A stretch of DNA of 64,000 nt from Amycolatopsis sp. 2-15 (GTDB lineage: Bacteria > Actinomycetota > Actinomycetes > Mycobacteriales > Pseudonocardiaceae), in contig NZ_CP127294.1 in NCBI RefSeq assembly GCF_030285625.1, positions 4,164,001 through 4,228,000 on the forward strand. The letters are read 5' to 3'. Positions 52,201-60,610 of this stretch are shown piece after piece; the first letter of the stretch is position 1, and each line of letters opens with the position of its first letter. The notes under the pieces are model-generated. The model searched no databases and was not told where the DNA came from. It saw only the letters and a list, made by a program, of their open reading frames with translations. A program made the position numbers and the translations under genes.

Positions 52201-52247
52201 TGGCCAAATACACCTAGGCCGGAGGGGCCACAAACCGTCGCCGACGA

Positions 52248-53177
52248 TCACCTGCGGTCGTTCGCAGGGAGAGCTACGCGCGACGTCTCGAGCTCGGTGA
52301 GCAGGTCGCCGTGCTCGTCGACGCGATGCAGCACGTCGGCGGCAGTGAAGGTGAGCTCGGCCGGGGTGCGGCAGGCGCGGACTTCGTTCCACGTGATCGG
52401 CGTGGACACGGTCGGTGTGGCGCGGCCGCGCAGCGAATACGGGGCGATTGTGGTCTTCGCGACGTGGTTCTGGCCCCAGTCGATGAGCACCTTGTTCGTC
52501 CGCAGGGCTTTCGCCATCTTTGACACCACGAGCTCGGGCATCTCGGCGGCGAGTTGCTCGGCGATGGCCTTGGCGTAGGTGGAGGTTCGGTCGGGCCGGC
52601 GGGTTCGGACGCCGCAGCAGATCTGGAGGCCCTTCGAGCCGCTGGTCTTGGGCAGCGGGGCGAGCCCGTCGGCGGTGAGGACCTCCAGTAGCCGCTCGGC
52701 CACCCGGGCGCACTCGACCACGCTGGCGCCCTCGCCCGGGTCGAGGTCGAACACGAGCCGGTCCGGGGACTGGCGTTTCGGGCCGGGGCCGACTGTCCAC
52801 TGGGGCACGTGCAGCTCGAGCGCGGCGAGGTTGGCCGCCCACACCAGGCTCGGCAGGTCTTCGATCAGCGGGTAGGTGATCGTGCCGGGGCCGCGGTCGC
52901 TGCGGGATCCGGAGCTGGGCAGCGTCACGGTCTGGACCCACTCGGGTGCCCCGCGCGGGCAGTTCTTCTCGAAGAACGCTTCCCCATCGGTGCCGTCGGG
53001 GAAACGGACCATCGTGATCGGCCTCTGCCGGACGTGTGCCAGCAGGATCGGGGCGACGCGGGTGTAGTAGTGCACGACCTCGCCTTTGGTGTACCCGCTC
53101 GGATATAGCGGCTTGTCCAGGTTGGACAGCACCAGCCGGCGTTCCCCGACCTGCACGGTCAGCTTCTTCTCGGGCAT
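52248..53177 (-). CDS. LigD-type primase-polymerase (NHEJ)
   Basis: 309 residues. LSNLDKPLYPSGYTKGEVVH at the start, ITMVRFPDGTDGEAFFEKNC, LVFDLDPGEGASVVECA with the paired metal-binding Asp residues, and KTSGSKGLQI are the motifs of the LigD polymerase domain (archaeo-eukaryotic primase fold). This adds ribonucleotides at broken DNA ends. It follows a truncated ligase gene by 5 bases. Its last codons are 30 bases from the IS481 flank. Confidence 0.88.
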   Translation of the reverse strand: MPEKKLTVQVGERRLVLSNLDKPLYPSGYTKGEVVHYYTRVAPILLAHVRQRPITMVRFPDGTDGEAFFEKNCPRGAPEWVQTVTLPSSGSRSDRGPGTITYPLIEDLPSLVWAANLAALELHVPQWTVGPGPKRQSPDRLVFDLDPGEGASVVECARVAERLLEVLTADGLAPLPKTSGSKGLQICCGVRTRRPDRTSTYAKAIAEQLAAEMPELVVSKMAKALRTNKVLIDWGQNHVAKTTIAPYSLRGRATPTVSTPITWNEVRACRTPAELTFTAADVLHRVDEHGDLLTELETSRVALPANDRR

Positions 53178-53182
53178 CGGGC

Positions 53183-53667
53183 TCACCCGTCGCCGGCGCC
53201 GCGGCTGGTGTCGGGGACGAGCACCTCGGGCGGTGTCTTGTCCGGGCGCCAGCCGCGCCACGCGGTGTGCCGCAGGCGGTGTTCGCGCGGGGTGAACTGG
53301 CGGTAGACGACCTCCCCGACCAGGACCGGCTCGACCCAGTGGGCGCCGCGGGCCCGGTCGCGCGGCACCTCGTTCGCGAACGGACTCGTCGAGCGGGCCA
53401 GCGGGTCGAGTTTGGCCTGGGCGTCGAGGAGGGCCTGGTGGTTGAAGCCGGTGCCCACGTCGCCGATGTACACGAGGTCGCCGGTGTCGCGGTCGTGCGC
53501 GCCGAGCAGCATCCCGCCCAAGAGGCCTTCGCGGCCGCCCTGGCCGGCGCGCCAGCCGCCGATCACGACCTCCTGCGTCTGGATCAGCGGGTGTTTCAAC
53601 CACTCGGGGCTGCGCCGGCCGGGCCGGTACTTCGACGTCCGGGCCTTCACCACCAGCCCCACGTCAC
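53183..53667 (-). pseudogene. ATP-dependent DNA ligase, C-terminal part
   Basis: Begins GLVVKARTSKYRPGRRSPEW (motif V and the start of the OB fold), continues VVIGGWRAGQGGREGLLGGM and ends with the family's WRGWRPDKTPPEVLVP tail. The adenylation domain with K-x-D-G is missing. Truncation is at about 53667, where unrelated sequence next to the serine integrase begins. Originally it formed an operon with the polymerase. Confidence 0.82.
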
Positions 53668-53675
53668 AGATCAGT

Positions 53676-53804
53676 GAGGAGTCACGTGCCTACTGGCACC
53701 CGATCGTCGCGGCGATGGCAACGCTTAGCGACGAGAAGATCGCCGATGTCGCCGCCCTATTGCGGCGGATAGAGGACAGGCGGGCCAGCACGGGCGAGGC
53801 GTGA
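53676..53804 (+). pseudogene. Short C-terminal fragment of an unknown small protein
   Basis: Reads EESRAYWHPIVAAMATLSDE, then KIADVAALLRRIEDRRAST. It looks like the end of a small helical protein of the kind carried on actinobacterial integrative elements; the start is absent unless ATG 53716 is used. It is convergent with the integrase across a strong hairpin. Confidence 0.4.
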
Positions 53805-53811
53805 TAGATCT

Positions 53812-53857
53812 TAGGTTGAGGGGTCGCCAGGTGATGTGTCGGCGGCCCCTCAACCTA
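53812..53857. terminator. Bidirectional hairpin terminator
   Basis: A 17-bp stem pairs 53812-53828 with 53841-53857, one G-T wobble, 12-nt loop. It ends both the short plus-strand frame (stop 53804) and the minus-strand integrase (stop within the stem at 53855-53857). Confidence 0.75.
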
Positions 53858-55425
53858 GCTGTTATCGACTTGCCTGCTGCGGTGAGTGTTCCAGGTCGAG
53901 GTGAGCGTTGCGAACTCGTCGGTATCGAGCGGCCTGATTCGAGAACGATCGAAGACTCGGTTGTTGTGGCGGCTGGGGAAGATGCACAGTTTGTCCACGT
54001 CGATCGCCTTTGACAGCATCGCCCGCCTCTCGGCGAGGTCGCCGGCGGCCCAATCGGCTTCCAGCGTCGCGGCCGACGCAGCTTTGGTCTGTTGGTGTGG
54101 AGCCTCGGTGGTTAGCGCTTCTTGTTCAGCCGACAGGCGCGCTAGATCGGCCGCGAGTGGTTCGTTCGCAACATCAAACGCTTCCATAGTCAACCTACGT
54201 CGACCAAGACGCTCGGACAGGTCGCGCTGAAGCTTCTCGATCTCCTTGATCTCGCGTTCCACTGCCAGCAATCGCTCGCTGGCTTGAGCTTTGGCCGCCG
54301 CCACTCGTGAGGCGTGGCGTTCGTCGGAGAGGGGGCCACGGTGAAGGCCAGTAGTTCGGCGTCGGTCTTGCGTCGGTCGATGTAGACCTTGCCGCAGCCG
54401 CCGCGTTGTAGCGGGCAGAAGTAGTGGCCGCGTTTGCTGCCGTCTGGGTAGGGGCTAGCCTTGATGCTTCGTGCGCTGAGTTTGCGGCCGCAGACGCCGC
54501 AACGCAGGATGCCCGAGCCGAGATAGGCCTGGCCGGCGATGCGGCCACGCTTCCGGCCTGCGAACAGCGCTTGCAACCGGTCGTACGTGCGCTGATCGAG
54601 GATCTGTTCACCCTTCAGCCGGCCAACGATCTTGTTGTCGTGGACCAGGTAGCCGCCCAGGGCTGGGCGCTGCATCGTGAACATGACCGTCGAGTGGATC
54701 CAGTTGCGACCGTAGACCGTCCGGATACCGGCGCCATTCCACATCTTCAGGACTTTCCAGCCCGTGCCGTCTTCCGAGAGCAGTAGCTCGGCGGCATCGC
54801 GGATTGCTCGGCGTTCCTGGTCGACCAGTTCGGCCGGGGCTTCAGGTCGGTCGGCGTTCGTCTCGCCTTCCCCCGGCTTCCATGTCATGTCCTTGCCCGG
54901 GAAACCGAACGCGCGCGGTCCACCGGTTTCCCTTCCTTGCGCGCGGATCGACTCGAACCGGCGCTTGAGCCGGCGCGAGGTATCGTCGCTCGACCGTGCT
55001 GCGTGGGCAACTTCGATGCGCAGAATGAACCGGTCATCCGGGTCGGCAAGGTCGCGTTCGCCGTGGGCTGAGTAGACCTTGTAGCCGTGCTCCGCGAGGT
55101 CGATCAGGGCTTCCAGGTCGCGTGGCTGACGAAACAGCCGGTCGGTGTGCCACACGACGCAGCCGTCCGACTCGCCGGACTCGACCCGGGCGAGCAGTCG
55201 CTCCCAGCCCGGTCGCTTCACCTTCCGGTTCCAGGCTGACAGGCCGTCGGACAGCTCAAGGCCCAGCGTCCCGCCGACGCGTTTGATCACCTTGCGGTTG
55301 TCCGCGAGCTGGTCGTCGATCTTCTCCAGCTCGCCTGTCTCCGGAACCTTCGACAGCCGGCCGTAGGAGTCCAAGATCAGGCGACGGCCCCTCTGACCTG
55401 CACTAGCCTTGTCGTCGCTGCTCAT
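53855..55425 (-). pseudogene. Large serine integrase of the island, one frameshift
   Basis: The N-terminal resolvase domain reads LILDSYGRLSKVPETGELEK (catalytic Ser) with WHTDRLFRQPRDLEALIDLA. Next come the recombinase domain (FGFPGKDMTWKPGEGE onward), a zinc ribbon (CGVCGRKLSARS...YFCPLQRGGCGKVY) and a coiled coil (SERLLAVEREIKEIEKLQRD) reaching a C-terminal LDTDEFATLTSTW. The frame changes at a run of five G at 54331-54335; one base more or less restores about 520 residues. Its start is 36 bp from the attR core, as usual for such integrases. Confidence 0.88.
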
Positions 55426-55434
55426 GCAGCCGAT

Positions 55435-55487
55435 CGTATGTCAACAAAAGGTAGTCCGCCGAAATGGAACTGGATCGGGCAACTCAC
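55435..55487. other. attR: attR of the island (core GA at 55461-55462)
   Basis: Left of the core (55438-55460) lies the attP arm that mirrors 834-856. Right of it is dienelactone hydrolase coding sequence. Rejoining the two inner arms across GA gives a near-palindromic attP of about 48 bp. Rejoining the outer sides gives attB inside the hydrolase codons for H-F-G-G-Q-D-P. Confidence 0.8.
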
Positions 55488-55958
55488 CTCATCCAGCGAA
55501 GCGATCTCCGCAGCCACCGTCGACCCGTAGAACGACACCGCCGTATCCGGCGTACCCGCGGCAGCGGCAGCGAAGGCGAGAGACCCACCCAGGCAGAAGC
55601 CCAACACGCCGGCACTGGAGGTCGAAGCCCGGAGATGCGCAAGGGTCGCCAGCACATCCGACAGCGCGAGCGCCGGATCCAACTGACCCGAGATCTCCAT
55701 CGACCGCGCGACCCCGGCCTCGTCATGCGCAGACGACCACCCCGGCGCGAAGCGGTGGAACAGCTCAGGCACGGCTACCACGTAGCCCAACTCAGCGAGG
55801 TCCGCGGCCACGCCGGACAGGTACGCGTCCAGGCCGAAGATCTCCTGGATCAGCACCAGACCGGGACCCCGGCCGCCGGCAGGCAGCCACACGGGCAGGT
55901 CGACGGGACCGTCGGCGAGCTGCAGGCGATCGACACGAGTGGGCAAGTTTCCTCCCAA
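55461..55958 (-). pseudogene. Dienelactone hydrolase, 5' part (split by the island)
   Basis: 166 codons. VWLPAGGRGPGLVLIQEIFG (family N-terminal motif with the active-site Glu), LAELGYVVAVPELFHRFAPG, and the nucleophile segment GVLGFCLGGSLA with the catalytic Cys. It stops matching at CPIQFHFG and continues directly at 831-625. The restored enzyme would be a normal cytoplasmic dienelactone hydrolase. Confidence 0.88.
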
Positions 55959-56039
55959 AGTAGGTCCACTGTGGACAATCAGGCTGGCCCACCGGCCTCC
56001 GGAGATCTATGTTGAGTTTTCCAGATCTCAGGAGGCGTG

Positions 56040-57392
56040 ATGGCGGAGCGCACCAAGTACATCCTGGACGAAGCCGATCTCCCGACGCAGTGGTACAACG
56101 TGGTGCCCGACCTGCCGGAGCCCCCGCCCCCGCCGCTGCACCCGGGCACGCGCGAGCCCGTGGGGCCCGAGGACCTGGCGCCGCTGTTCCCGCAGGCGCT
56201 GATCGCGCAGGAGGTGAGCACCGAGCGTTACGTGGACATCCCCGAGGAGGTCCGCGACGTCTACCGCCTGTGGCGCCCTTCGCCGCTGTATCGCGCGCAC
56301 CGGCTGGAGAAGGCGCTCGGCACGCCGGCGCGCATCTACTACAAGTACGAGGGCGTCAGCCCGGTCGGTTCGCACAAGCCGAACACCGCGGTGCCGCAGG
56401 CGTTCTACAACGCCGCCGAGGGCGTCACGCGCCTGACGACCGAGACGGGCGCCGGCCAGTGGGGCAGCGCGCTGGCGTTCGCGTGCGCGCAGTACGGGCT
56501 CGAGTGCGAGGTGTGGCAGGTCCGCGCCTCCTACGACCAGAAGCCCTACCGCAAGCTCATGATGGAGACCTTCGGCGCGACCGTGCACCCGAGCCCGTCG
56601 GCGCTCACCGAGTCCGGGCGGAAGATCCTCGCCGACGACCCGGACTCCACGGGCAGCCTCGGCATCGCGATCAGCGAAGCCGTGGAGCAGGCGGCGGCCG
56701 ACCCGAACGCGCGGTACGCGCTCGGCAGCGTGCTCAACCACGTGCTGATGCACCAGACGGTGATCGGCGAAGAGGCGCTCAAGCAGTTCGAGCTCGCAGG
56801 CGACACGCCGGACATCCTCGTCGGCTGCACCGGCGGCGGCTCCAACTTCGGCGGGCTCGCGTTCCCGTTCCTGCGCGAGAAGCTGGCGGGCCGGATGAAC
56901 CCGGTGATCCGCGCCGTCGAGCCGGCGGCGTGCCCGACGCTCACGCGCGGCACCTACGCGTACGACTTCGGCGACACGGCGGGCCTCACCCCGCTGCTGA
57001 AGATGCACACGCTCGGCCACGGCTTCATCCCCGACCCGATCCACGCGGGCGGCCTGCGCTACCACGGGATGTCGCCGCTCATCTCGCACATCTACGAGCT
57101 GGGCCTGATCGAGGCGCTCGCCGTCGGGCAGCAGGAGTGCTTCGCCGCGGGCGTGCGCTTCGCCCGGGCGGAGGGCATCATCCCGGCGCCCGAGCCGACG
57201 CACGCGCTGGCCGCGTGTATCCAGGAAGCGTTGCGCTGCAAGGAAACCGGGGAGGAGAAGGTGATTCTCACGGCGCTGTGCGGCCACGCGCACCTCGACC
57301 TGCCCGCGTACGGCGCGTACCTCTCGGGCGAGATGGTGGACAACGAGCTGTCCGACGACGTGCTCGCCGCTTCGCTGGCCGAGTTGCCGTGA
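56040..57392 (+). CDS. trpB2: TrpB2-type tryptophan synthase beta-like protein
   Basis: 450 residues. The PLP lysine is in [20 protein letters not shown], and the phosphate-binding glycine loop in [17 protein letters not shown]. The N-terminal extension ([20 protein letters not shown]) and [20 protein letters not shown] are hallmarks of the TrpB2 branch, which works without TrpA and converts serine or phosphoserine with indole. AGGAGG lies 5 bases upstream of ATG 56040 (GTG 56037 is also possible). Chromosomal flank. Confidence 0.9.
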   Translation: MAERTKYILDEADLPTQWYNVVPDLPEPPPPPLHPGTREPVGPEDLAPLFPQALIAQEVSTERYVDIPEEVRDVYRLWRPSPLYRAHRLEKALGTPARIYYKYEGVSPVGSHKPNTAVPQAFYNAAEGVTRLTTETGAGQWGSALAFACAQYGLECEVWQVRASYDQKPYRKLMMETFGATVHPSPSALTESGRKILADDPDSTGSLGIAISEAVEQAAADPNARYALGSVLNHVLMHQTVIGEEALKQFELAGDTPDILVGCTGGGSNFGGLAFPFLREKLAGRMNPVIRAVEPAACPTLTRGTYAYDFGDTAGLTPLLKMHTLGHGFIPDPIHAGGLRYHGMSPLISHIYELGLIEALAVGQQECFAAGVRFARAEGIIPAPEPTHALAACIQEALRCKETGEEKVILTALCGHAHLDLPAYGAYLSGEMVDNELSDDVLAASLAELP

Positions 57393-57398
57393 CACCAC

Positions 57399-57427
57399 GG
57401 GCCGCGGGTCGCCCGGACCCGCGGCCC
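57399..57427. terminator. Bidirectional terminator between trpB2 and the ABC permease
   Basis: GGGCCGCGGGTC (57399-57410) pairs perfectly with GACCCGCGGCCC (57416-57427), a 12-bp stem with a 5-nt loop. It lies between convergent stops at 57392 and 57433. Confidence 0.8.
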
Positions 57428-57432
57428 GCGGT

Positions 57433-59025
57433 TCACCGCTCCTTCGACACTGTCGCCAGCAGCTCGGGGCCTTGCGCGGTGAGCCGACGCTGCGCGAGCC
57501 CGCCCCACCACCACGCCAGCACGGCGCCGACCACGATCCCGACCGGCACGCCGAGCCACTGCAGCACCGGCGAGCCGAGCACCGCGCCGGCGACGCACAG
57601 CGCCAGCACCGGCAGCGCACCGGCGGCGACCAGCAGCATCGTCGCGAACATCTGCAGCAGCCGCGCACAGCCCGGGCGGCCGCCGGACGACCACGGGCTC
57701 GAGCTCTTGCGCTGGTCGGGCAGCGGATACGCGAGGAACACCGACTGCAGCATCAGCACGCCCGCGCCGGCGCCCAGCAGCGACGGCACCAGGCCGAACA
57801 CCCACGGGTACGCGCCGGCCTCGCCGACCGCGCCCGGCAGGACGGCGGCCAGCACCAGCGCCACCGGCGCCACGATCAACGCCCACGCCAGCTGCCGGCC
57901 GCGGACGTCGGCGCGTTCGGCGCCGGGCACGGTGAGCGTGTGCCACAGCGCGCTGCCGTCGAAGCCGTAGAGGTTGCCCGACTGCATGCACGCGAAGAAC
58001 ACGACGGCGACCCCGAGGTAGGGCACGATCGCCGGCCGCCCGCCGCCGGAGAGCGCCGGGACGACCGTGACCACGGCTCCGACGATCAGCGTCGACAGCA
58101 GCGCGACGCGCCGGCGGGCGTCGCGCCACCACGTGAACAGCTCCTTGCGCGCCACGGCACCCACGGGTGTCGCGGGCAGCAGGCTGCGGCGCACTCGCGC
58201 GCCCTCGGCCCGCACCTTCGTGCGCGACGCGCCGCGGAACGACGGGCTCGTCACCTGCCGTGCGAGCAGCGCGCCCCACGCCGCGACCAGCACGGCGATC
58301 AGTGCGAGCATCGCGACTAGCAGCCCGAGCGCCGTGCCCCACTCGCCGGTGCCCGCCGCGTGCACGGCGACCGTGCCCCAGCCGGACGGCAGCACGTGCA
58401 TCACGTTCACGAAACCCGGCACGCGGCCGTTGATGATCGCGGGGCCGAGGCTGTTGATCGCCAGGTTCACGCCGACGCCGGACAGACCGGTCAGTGCGAC
58501 GAGGATGATGCCCAGCTCCTTGCCCTTGCGGGACGTCAGCAGCGCGCCGAGCGCCGCCATCACCACGCGGTAGAGCAGCACCACGAACGCCAGCTGCAGC
58601 ACCGTGAACACGAGCCCGACCAGCGCCGCGCCCGCGCCGAGGCGCAGGCCGTAGAAGAACAGGCCGAGGAACGCGACCAGGCTGACCAGCGTCGTCACAC
58701 CGACGAAGCTCGCGGCCAGCAGCCCGACGGCAAGCTTGCGCCGGCCGATCGGCAGCAGCGCGAAGTGCTCCGGGCGCAGCGTGTCATCCCCGCCGCCGGT
58801 GGCGATGGGCGCGAGCACCCAGCCGGCCGCCCACCCCGCGTAGATCGTGGTCAGCAGGTCGACGGTGATGTCACCGCCGCCGCGGATCGGCACGAGGGCC
58901 AGCACGATCGTCAGCACGGCGGCGGTCAGCCCGATTACCCCGCCGACCACCAGGCCCGCGACACGGCTGCCACGCAGGGAATTGCGCAGGACGCGCAGCT
59001 TCAGTCGGACGAGGACGCCAACCAC
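57433..59025 (-). CDS. ABC transporter permease (two-component exporter)
   Basis: 530 residues from GTG 59025, GGAAGGG upstream. About ten to twelve hydrophobic segments, for example VGGVIGLTAAVLTIVLALVP, LVSLVAFLGLFFYGLRLG and LAWALIVAPVALVLAAVLPG, with a central cytoplasmic loop (RRSLLPATPVGAVARKELFT). The start lies inside the 3' end of the ATPase gene (25-base overlap). Substrate unknown; linear-type exporters of this size often move peptides or lipids. Confidence 0.85.
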   Translation of the reverse strand: MVGVLVRLKLRVLRNSLRGSRVAGLVVGGVIGLTAAVLTIVLALVPIRGGGDITVDLLTTIYAGWAAGWVLAPIATGGGDDTLRPEHFALLPIGRRKLAVGLLAASFVGVTTLVSLVAFLGLFFYGLRLGAGAALVGLVFTVLQLAFVVLLYRVVMAALGALLTSRKGKELGIILVALTGLSGVGVNLAINSLGPAIINGRVPGFVNVMHVLPSGWGTVAVHAAGTGEWGTALGLLVAMLALIAVLVAAWGALLARQVTSPSFRGASRTKVRAEGARVRRSLLPATPVGAVARKELFTWWRDARRRVALLSTLIVGAVVTVVPALSGGGRPAIVPYLGVAVVFFACMQSGNLYGFDGSALWHTLTVPGAERADVRGRQLAWALIVAPVALVLAAVLPGAVGEAGAYPWVFGLVPSLLGAGAGVLMLQSVFLAYPLPDQRKSSSPWSSGGRPGCARLLQMFATMLLVAAGALPVLALCVAGAVLGSPVLQWLGVPVGIVVGAVLAWWWGGLAQRRLTAQGPELLATVSKER

Positions 59026-59780
59026 GACAACCCTTCCGCTCCGCCGGTGCGCCCGCCCACGATGTGCACGAACGCGTCTTCCAGGCTCCCGCCGCCGCGC
59101 ACGTCGTCCACGGCGCCCGCCGCGACCACCCGGCCGCGCGTGATCACCGCGACGTGGCTGCACAGCTGCTCGACCAGAGCCATCACGTGGCTCGAGAGCA
59201 CCACCGCGCCACCCGAGCCGACGAACCGCTGCAGGATCGTCCGGATCGTCGACGCCGACACCGGGTCCACCGCCTCGAACGGCTCGTCCAGCACGAGCAG
59301 CCGCGGCCCGTGCAGCAGTGCCATCGCGAGCCCGATCTTCTTGCGCATGCCCGCCGAGTAGTCGATCACGAGCGTGCGCTCGGCCTCCAGCAGCTCCAGC
59401 ACGCCGAGCAGCTCCTGCGCCCGCTCCGCAACGGTGTTCGGCGGAAGGCCCCGGAGAAGTCCCATGTAGGTCAACAGCTCGCGGCCCGTGAGGCGCTCCG
59501 GAATGGACAGTCCGTCCGGAAGCACCCCGATCAGACCTTTTGCCCGCTCCGGCTCTCGCCACACGTCGACACCGAACACGTTCGCCTGCCCCTGATCCGG
59601 CCGCAACAACCCCACCGCCATCGACAGCGACGTGGTCTTGCCCGCGCCGTTCGGCCCGACGAGCCCGAAGAACGAGCCCCGCGGCACCTCCAAGGTGACG
59701 CTGTCGACTGCGAGCGTGGTGCCGAACCGTTTGGTGAGCCCGTACAGGCCCATTGCGGCGTCCGCGCCGTTTTCGGCCAC
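59001..59780 (-). CDS. ABC transporter ATP-binding protein
   Basis: 259 residues from GTG. Walker A GPNGAGKTT, Walker B RLLVLDEPFEAVDP and the switch His in VVLSSHVMALVEQL are standard. The signature is YSAGMRKK rather than LSGG, a variant seen in some ABC-2-type exporters. It forms a two-gene unit with the overlapping permease. Confidence 0.9.
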   Translation of the reverse strand: MAENGADAAMGLYGLTKRFGTTLAVDSVTLEVPRGSFFGLVGPNGAGKTTSLSMAVGLLRPDQGQANVFGVDVWREPERAKGLIGVLPDGLSIPERLTGRELLTYMGLLRGLPPNTVAERAQELLGVLELLEAERTLVIDYSAGMRKKIGLAMALLHGPRLLVLDEPFEAVDPVSASTIRTILQRFVGSGGAVVLSSHVMALVEQLCSHVAVITRGRVVAAGAVDDVRGGGSLEDAFVHIVGGRTGGAEGLSWLASSSD

Positions 59781-59930
59781 GAGTGCCCCCTTCCGTGGTC
59801 TGGAAGGGGAGATTACGCGGGTTGGGGGAGGTGCGCGCGATGTTTGCGGGGTTGTGTCGTCGCGAGCGGGCCACGGCGCCCGCAGCCGGGATATCCAGTG
59901 ATGTCTGGTAAGTAGTGGGCAGACAGATCG

Positions 59931-60590
59931 ATGTCAGGGGTGAATGTGGCCGGCCCGCTTGATGACCTGGTAAAGACCTACGTCGACCCGGTGATGAAGG
60001 AGGGCGGCTTCCGGCGGCTGCGCCTGCGGAGGTGGTGGATCACCTCACCCGGCGGGAACGCGGTGTTCGTGCAGATTCGGCCGTATCTGTCGGAGCCGAC
60101 GGTCGAGTTCCACGTGGAGGTGGCGGCATTCCCGGCCGTGCTGCGCGAGTATCACGACGAGAGATCGGGTTCGAAACCGGTCAAGTTCGAGTGGGGGTTG
60201 CTCCAGACGCGGCCGAAGCCTCCCGACCACCTCAGCACGTACCCGCACCCAGGGAGCTCGCTGTGGGGCGTCCGTCTTGACGGCTTCGACGTGACTGGTC
60301 CGAAGCTGCGAGATCATTTTCGAGACTTCGCGATACACCTGTGGAAAAGCTTCCTCTCGCTCCCGGCACTCGCCCAGGCGGCGTATGGAGGACGGCGGGC
60401 CGATCTCGCGATCCTGAGTTGCTATGGTCCCGACTTCGGCAAGGTGATCCTCGAAGTGGACGAGGGCGATCCTCGCGAGCTGGAAGAGTCGATCGATGCG
60501 CTCATCGCGGCCAGAGCTGATCGGAATCTGCTGGAGTGGCTCCGCCGGCGCGTTCACGCCCGCGTGGAAGGAGCCGCCACCTGCAAGTGA
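59931..60590 (+). CDS. DUF4304-like hypothetical protein
   Basis: 219 residues. LDDLVKTYVDPVMKEGGFRR, then LRLRRWWITSPGGNAVFVQI, resembles the start of DUF4304-type proteins (a helix, then a strand with V-x-V-Q). The rest (FHVEVAAFPAVLREYHDE onward) is alpha/beta. Function unknown; such proteins occur singly or near toxin-immunity loci. Confidence 0.6.
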   Translation: MSGVNVAGPLDDLVKTYVDPVMKEGGFRRLRLRRWWITSPGGNAVFVQIRPYLSEPTVEFHVEVAAFPAVLREYHDERSGSKPVKFEWGLLQTRPKPPDHLSTYPHPGSSLWGVRLDGFDVTGPKLRDHFRDFAIHLWKSFLSLPALAQAAYGGRRADLAILSCYGPDFGKVILEVDEGDPRELEESIDALIAARADRNLLEWLRRRVHARVEGAATCK

Positions 60591-60610
60591 CCGTCGCCCG
60601 ACCGCCCGAG

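Larger units (their letters stand above)
49759..52218 (+). mobile_element. IS481-family insertion sequence interrupted by IS110
   Basis: The element spans 49765-52212. Ends are TGTATTTGGCCA at 49765-49776 and its complement at 52201-52212. The identical 6-bp flanks CCTAGG (49759-49764, 52213-52218) are the NCTAGN target duplication. An IS110 element of about 1.36 kb sits inside its transposase gene. Confidence 0.88.
832..55460. mobile_element. 54.6-kb genomic island integrated in a dienelactone hydrolase gene
   Basis: The island is delimited by the two halves of one dienelactone hydrolase gene, 625-831 and 55461-55958, both on the minus strand. Joining them at the shared GA dinucleotide restores an in-frame protein of 234 residues (498 nt plus 207 nt). 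A large serine integrase lies just inside the right end. The contents are a catabolic operon cluster, insertion sequences, a tyrosine recombinase operon and many gene fragments. I see no conjugation, replication or phage structural genes, so I cannot say whether it was an ICE, a prophage remnant or a mobilisable island. The integrase is frameshifted, so the island may now be fixed. Confidence 0.85.

Noticed and set aside
832..55460. Integrative conjugative element or prophage
   Set aside because: No relaxase, FtsK/TraB translocase, replication initiator, capsid, tail or terminase gene is recognisable, so I call it only a genomic island.
57433..59874. One 813-residue ABC fusion protein on the minus strand
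   Set aside because: The first ~280 codons of that frame are a shadow of the ATPase gene. The real permease starts at GTG 59025 with its own ribosome-binding site.
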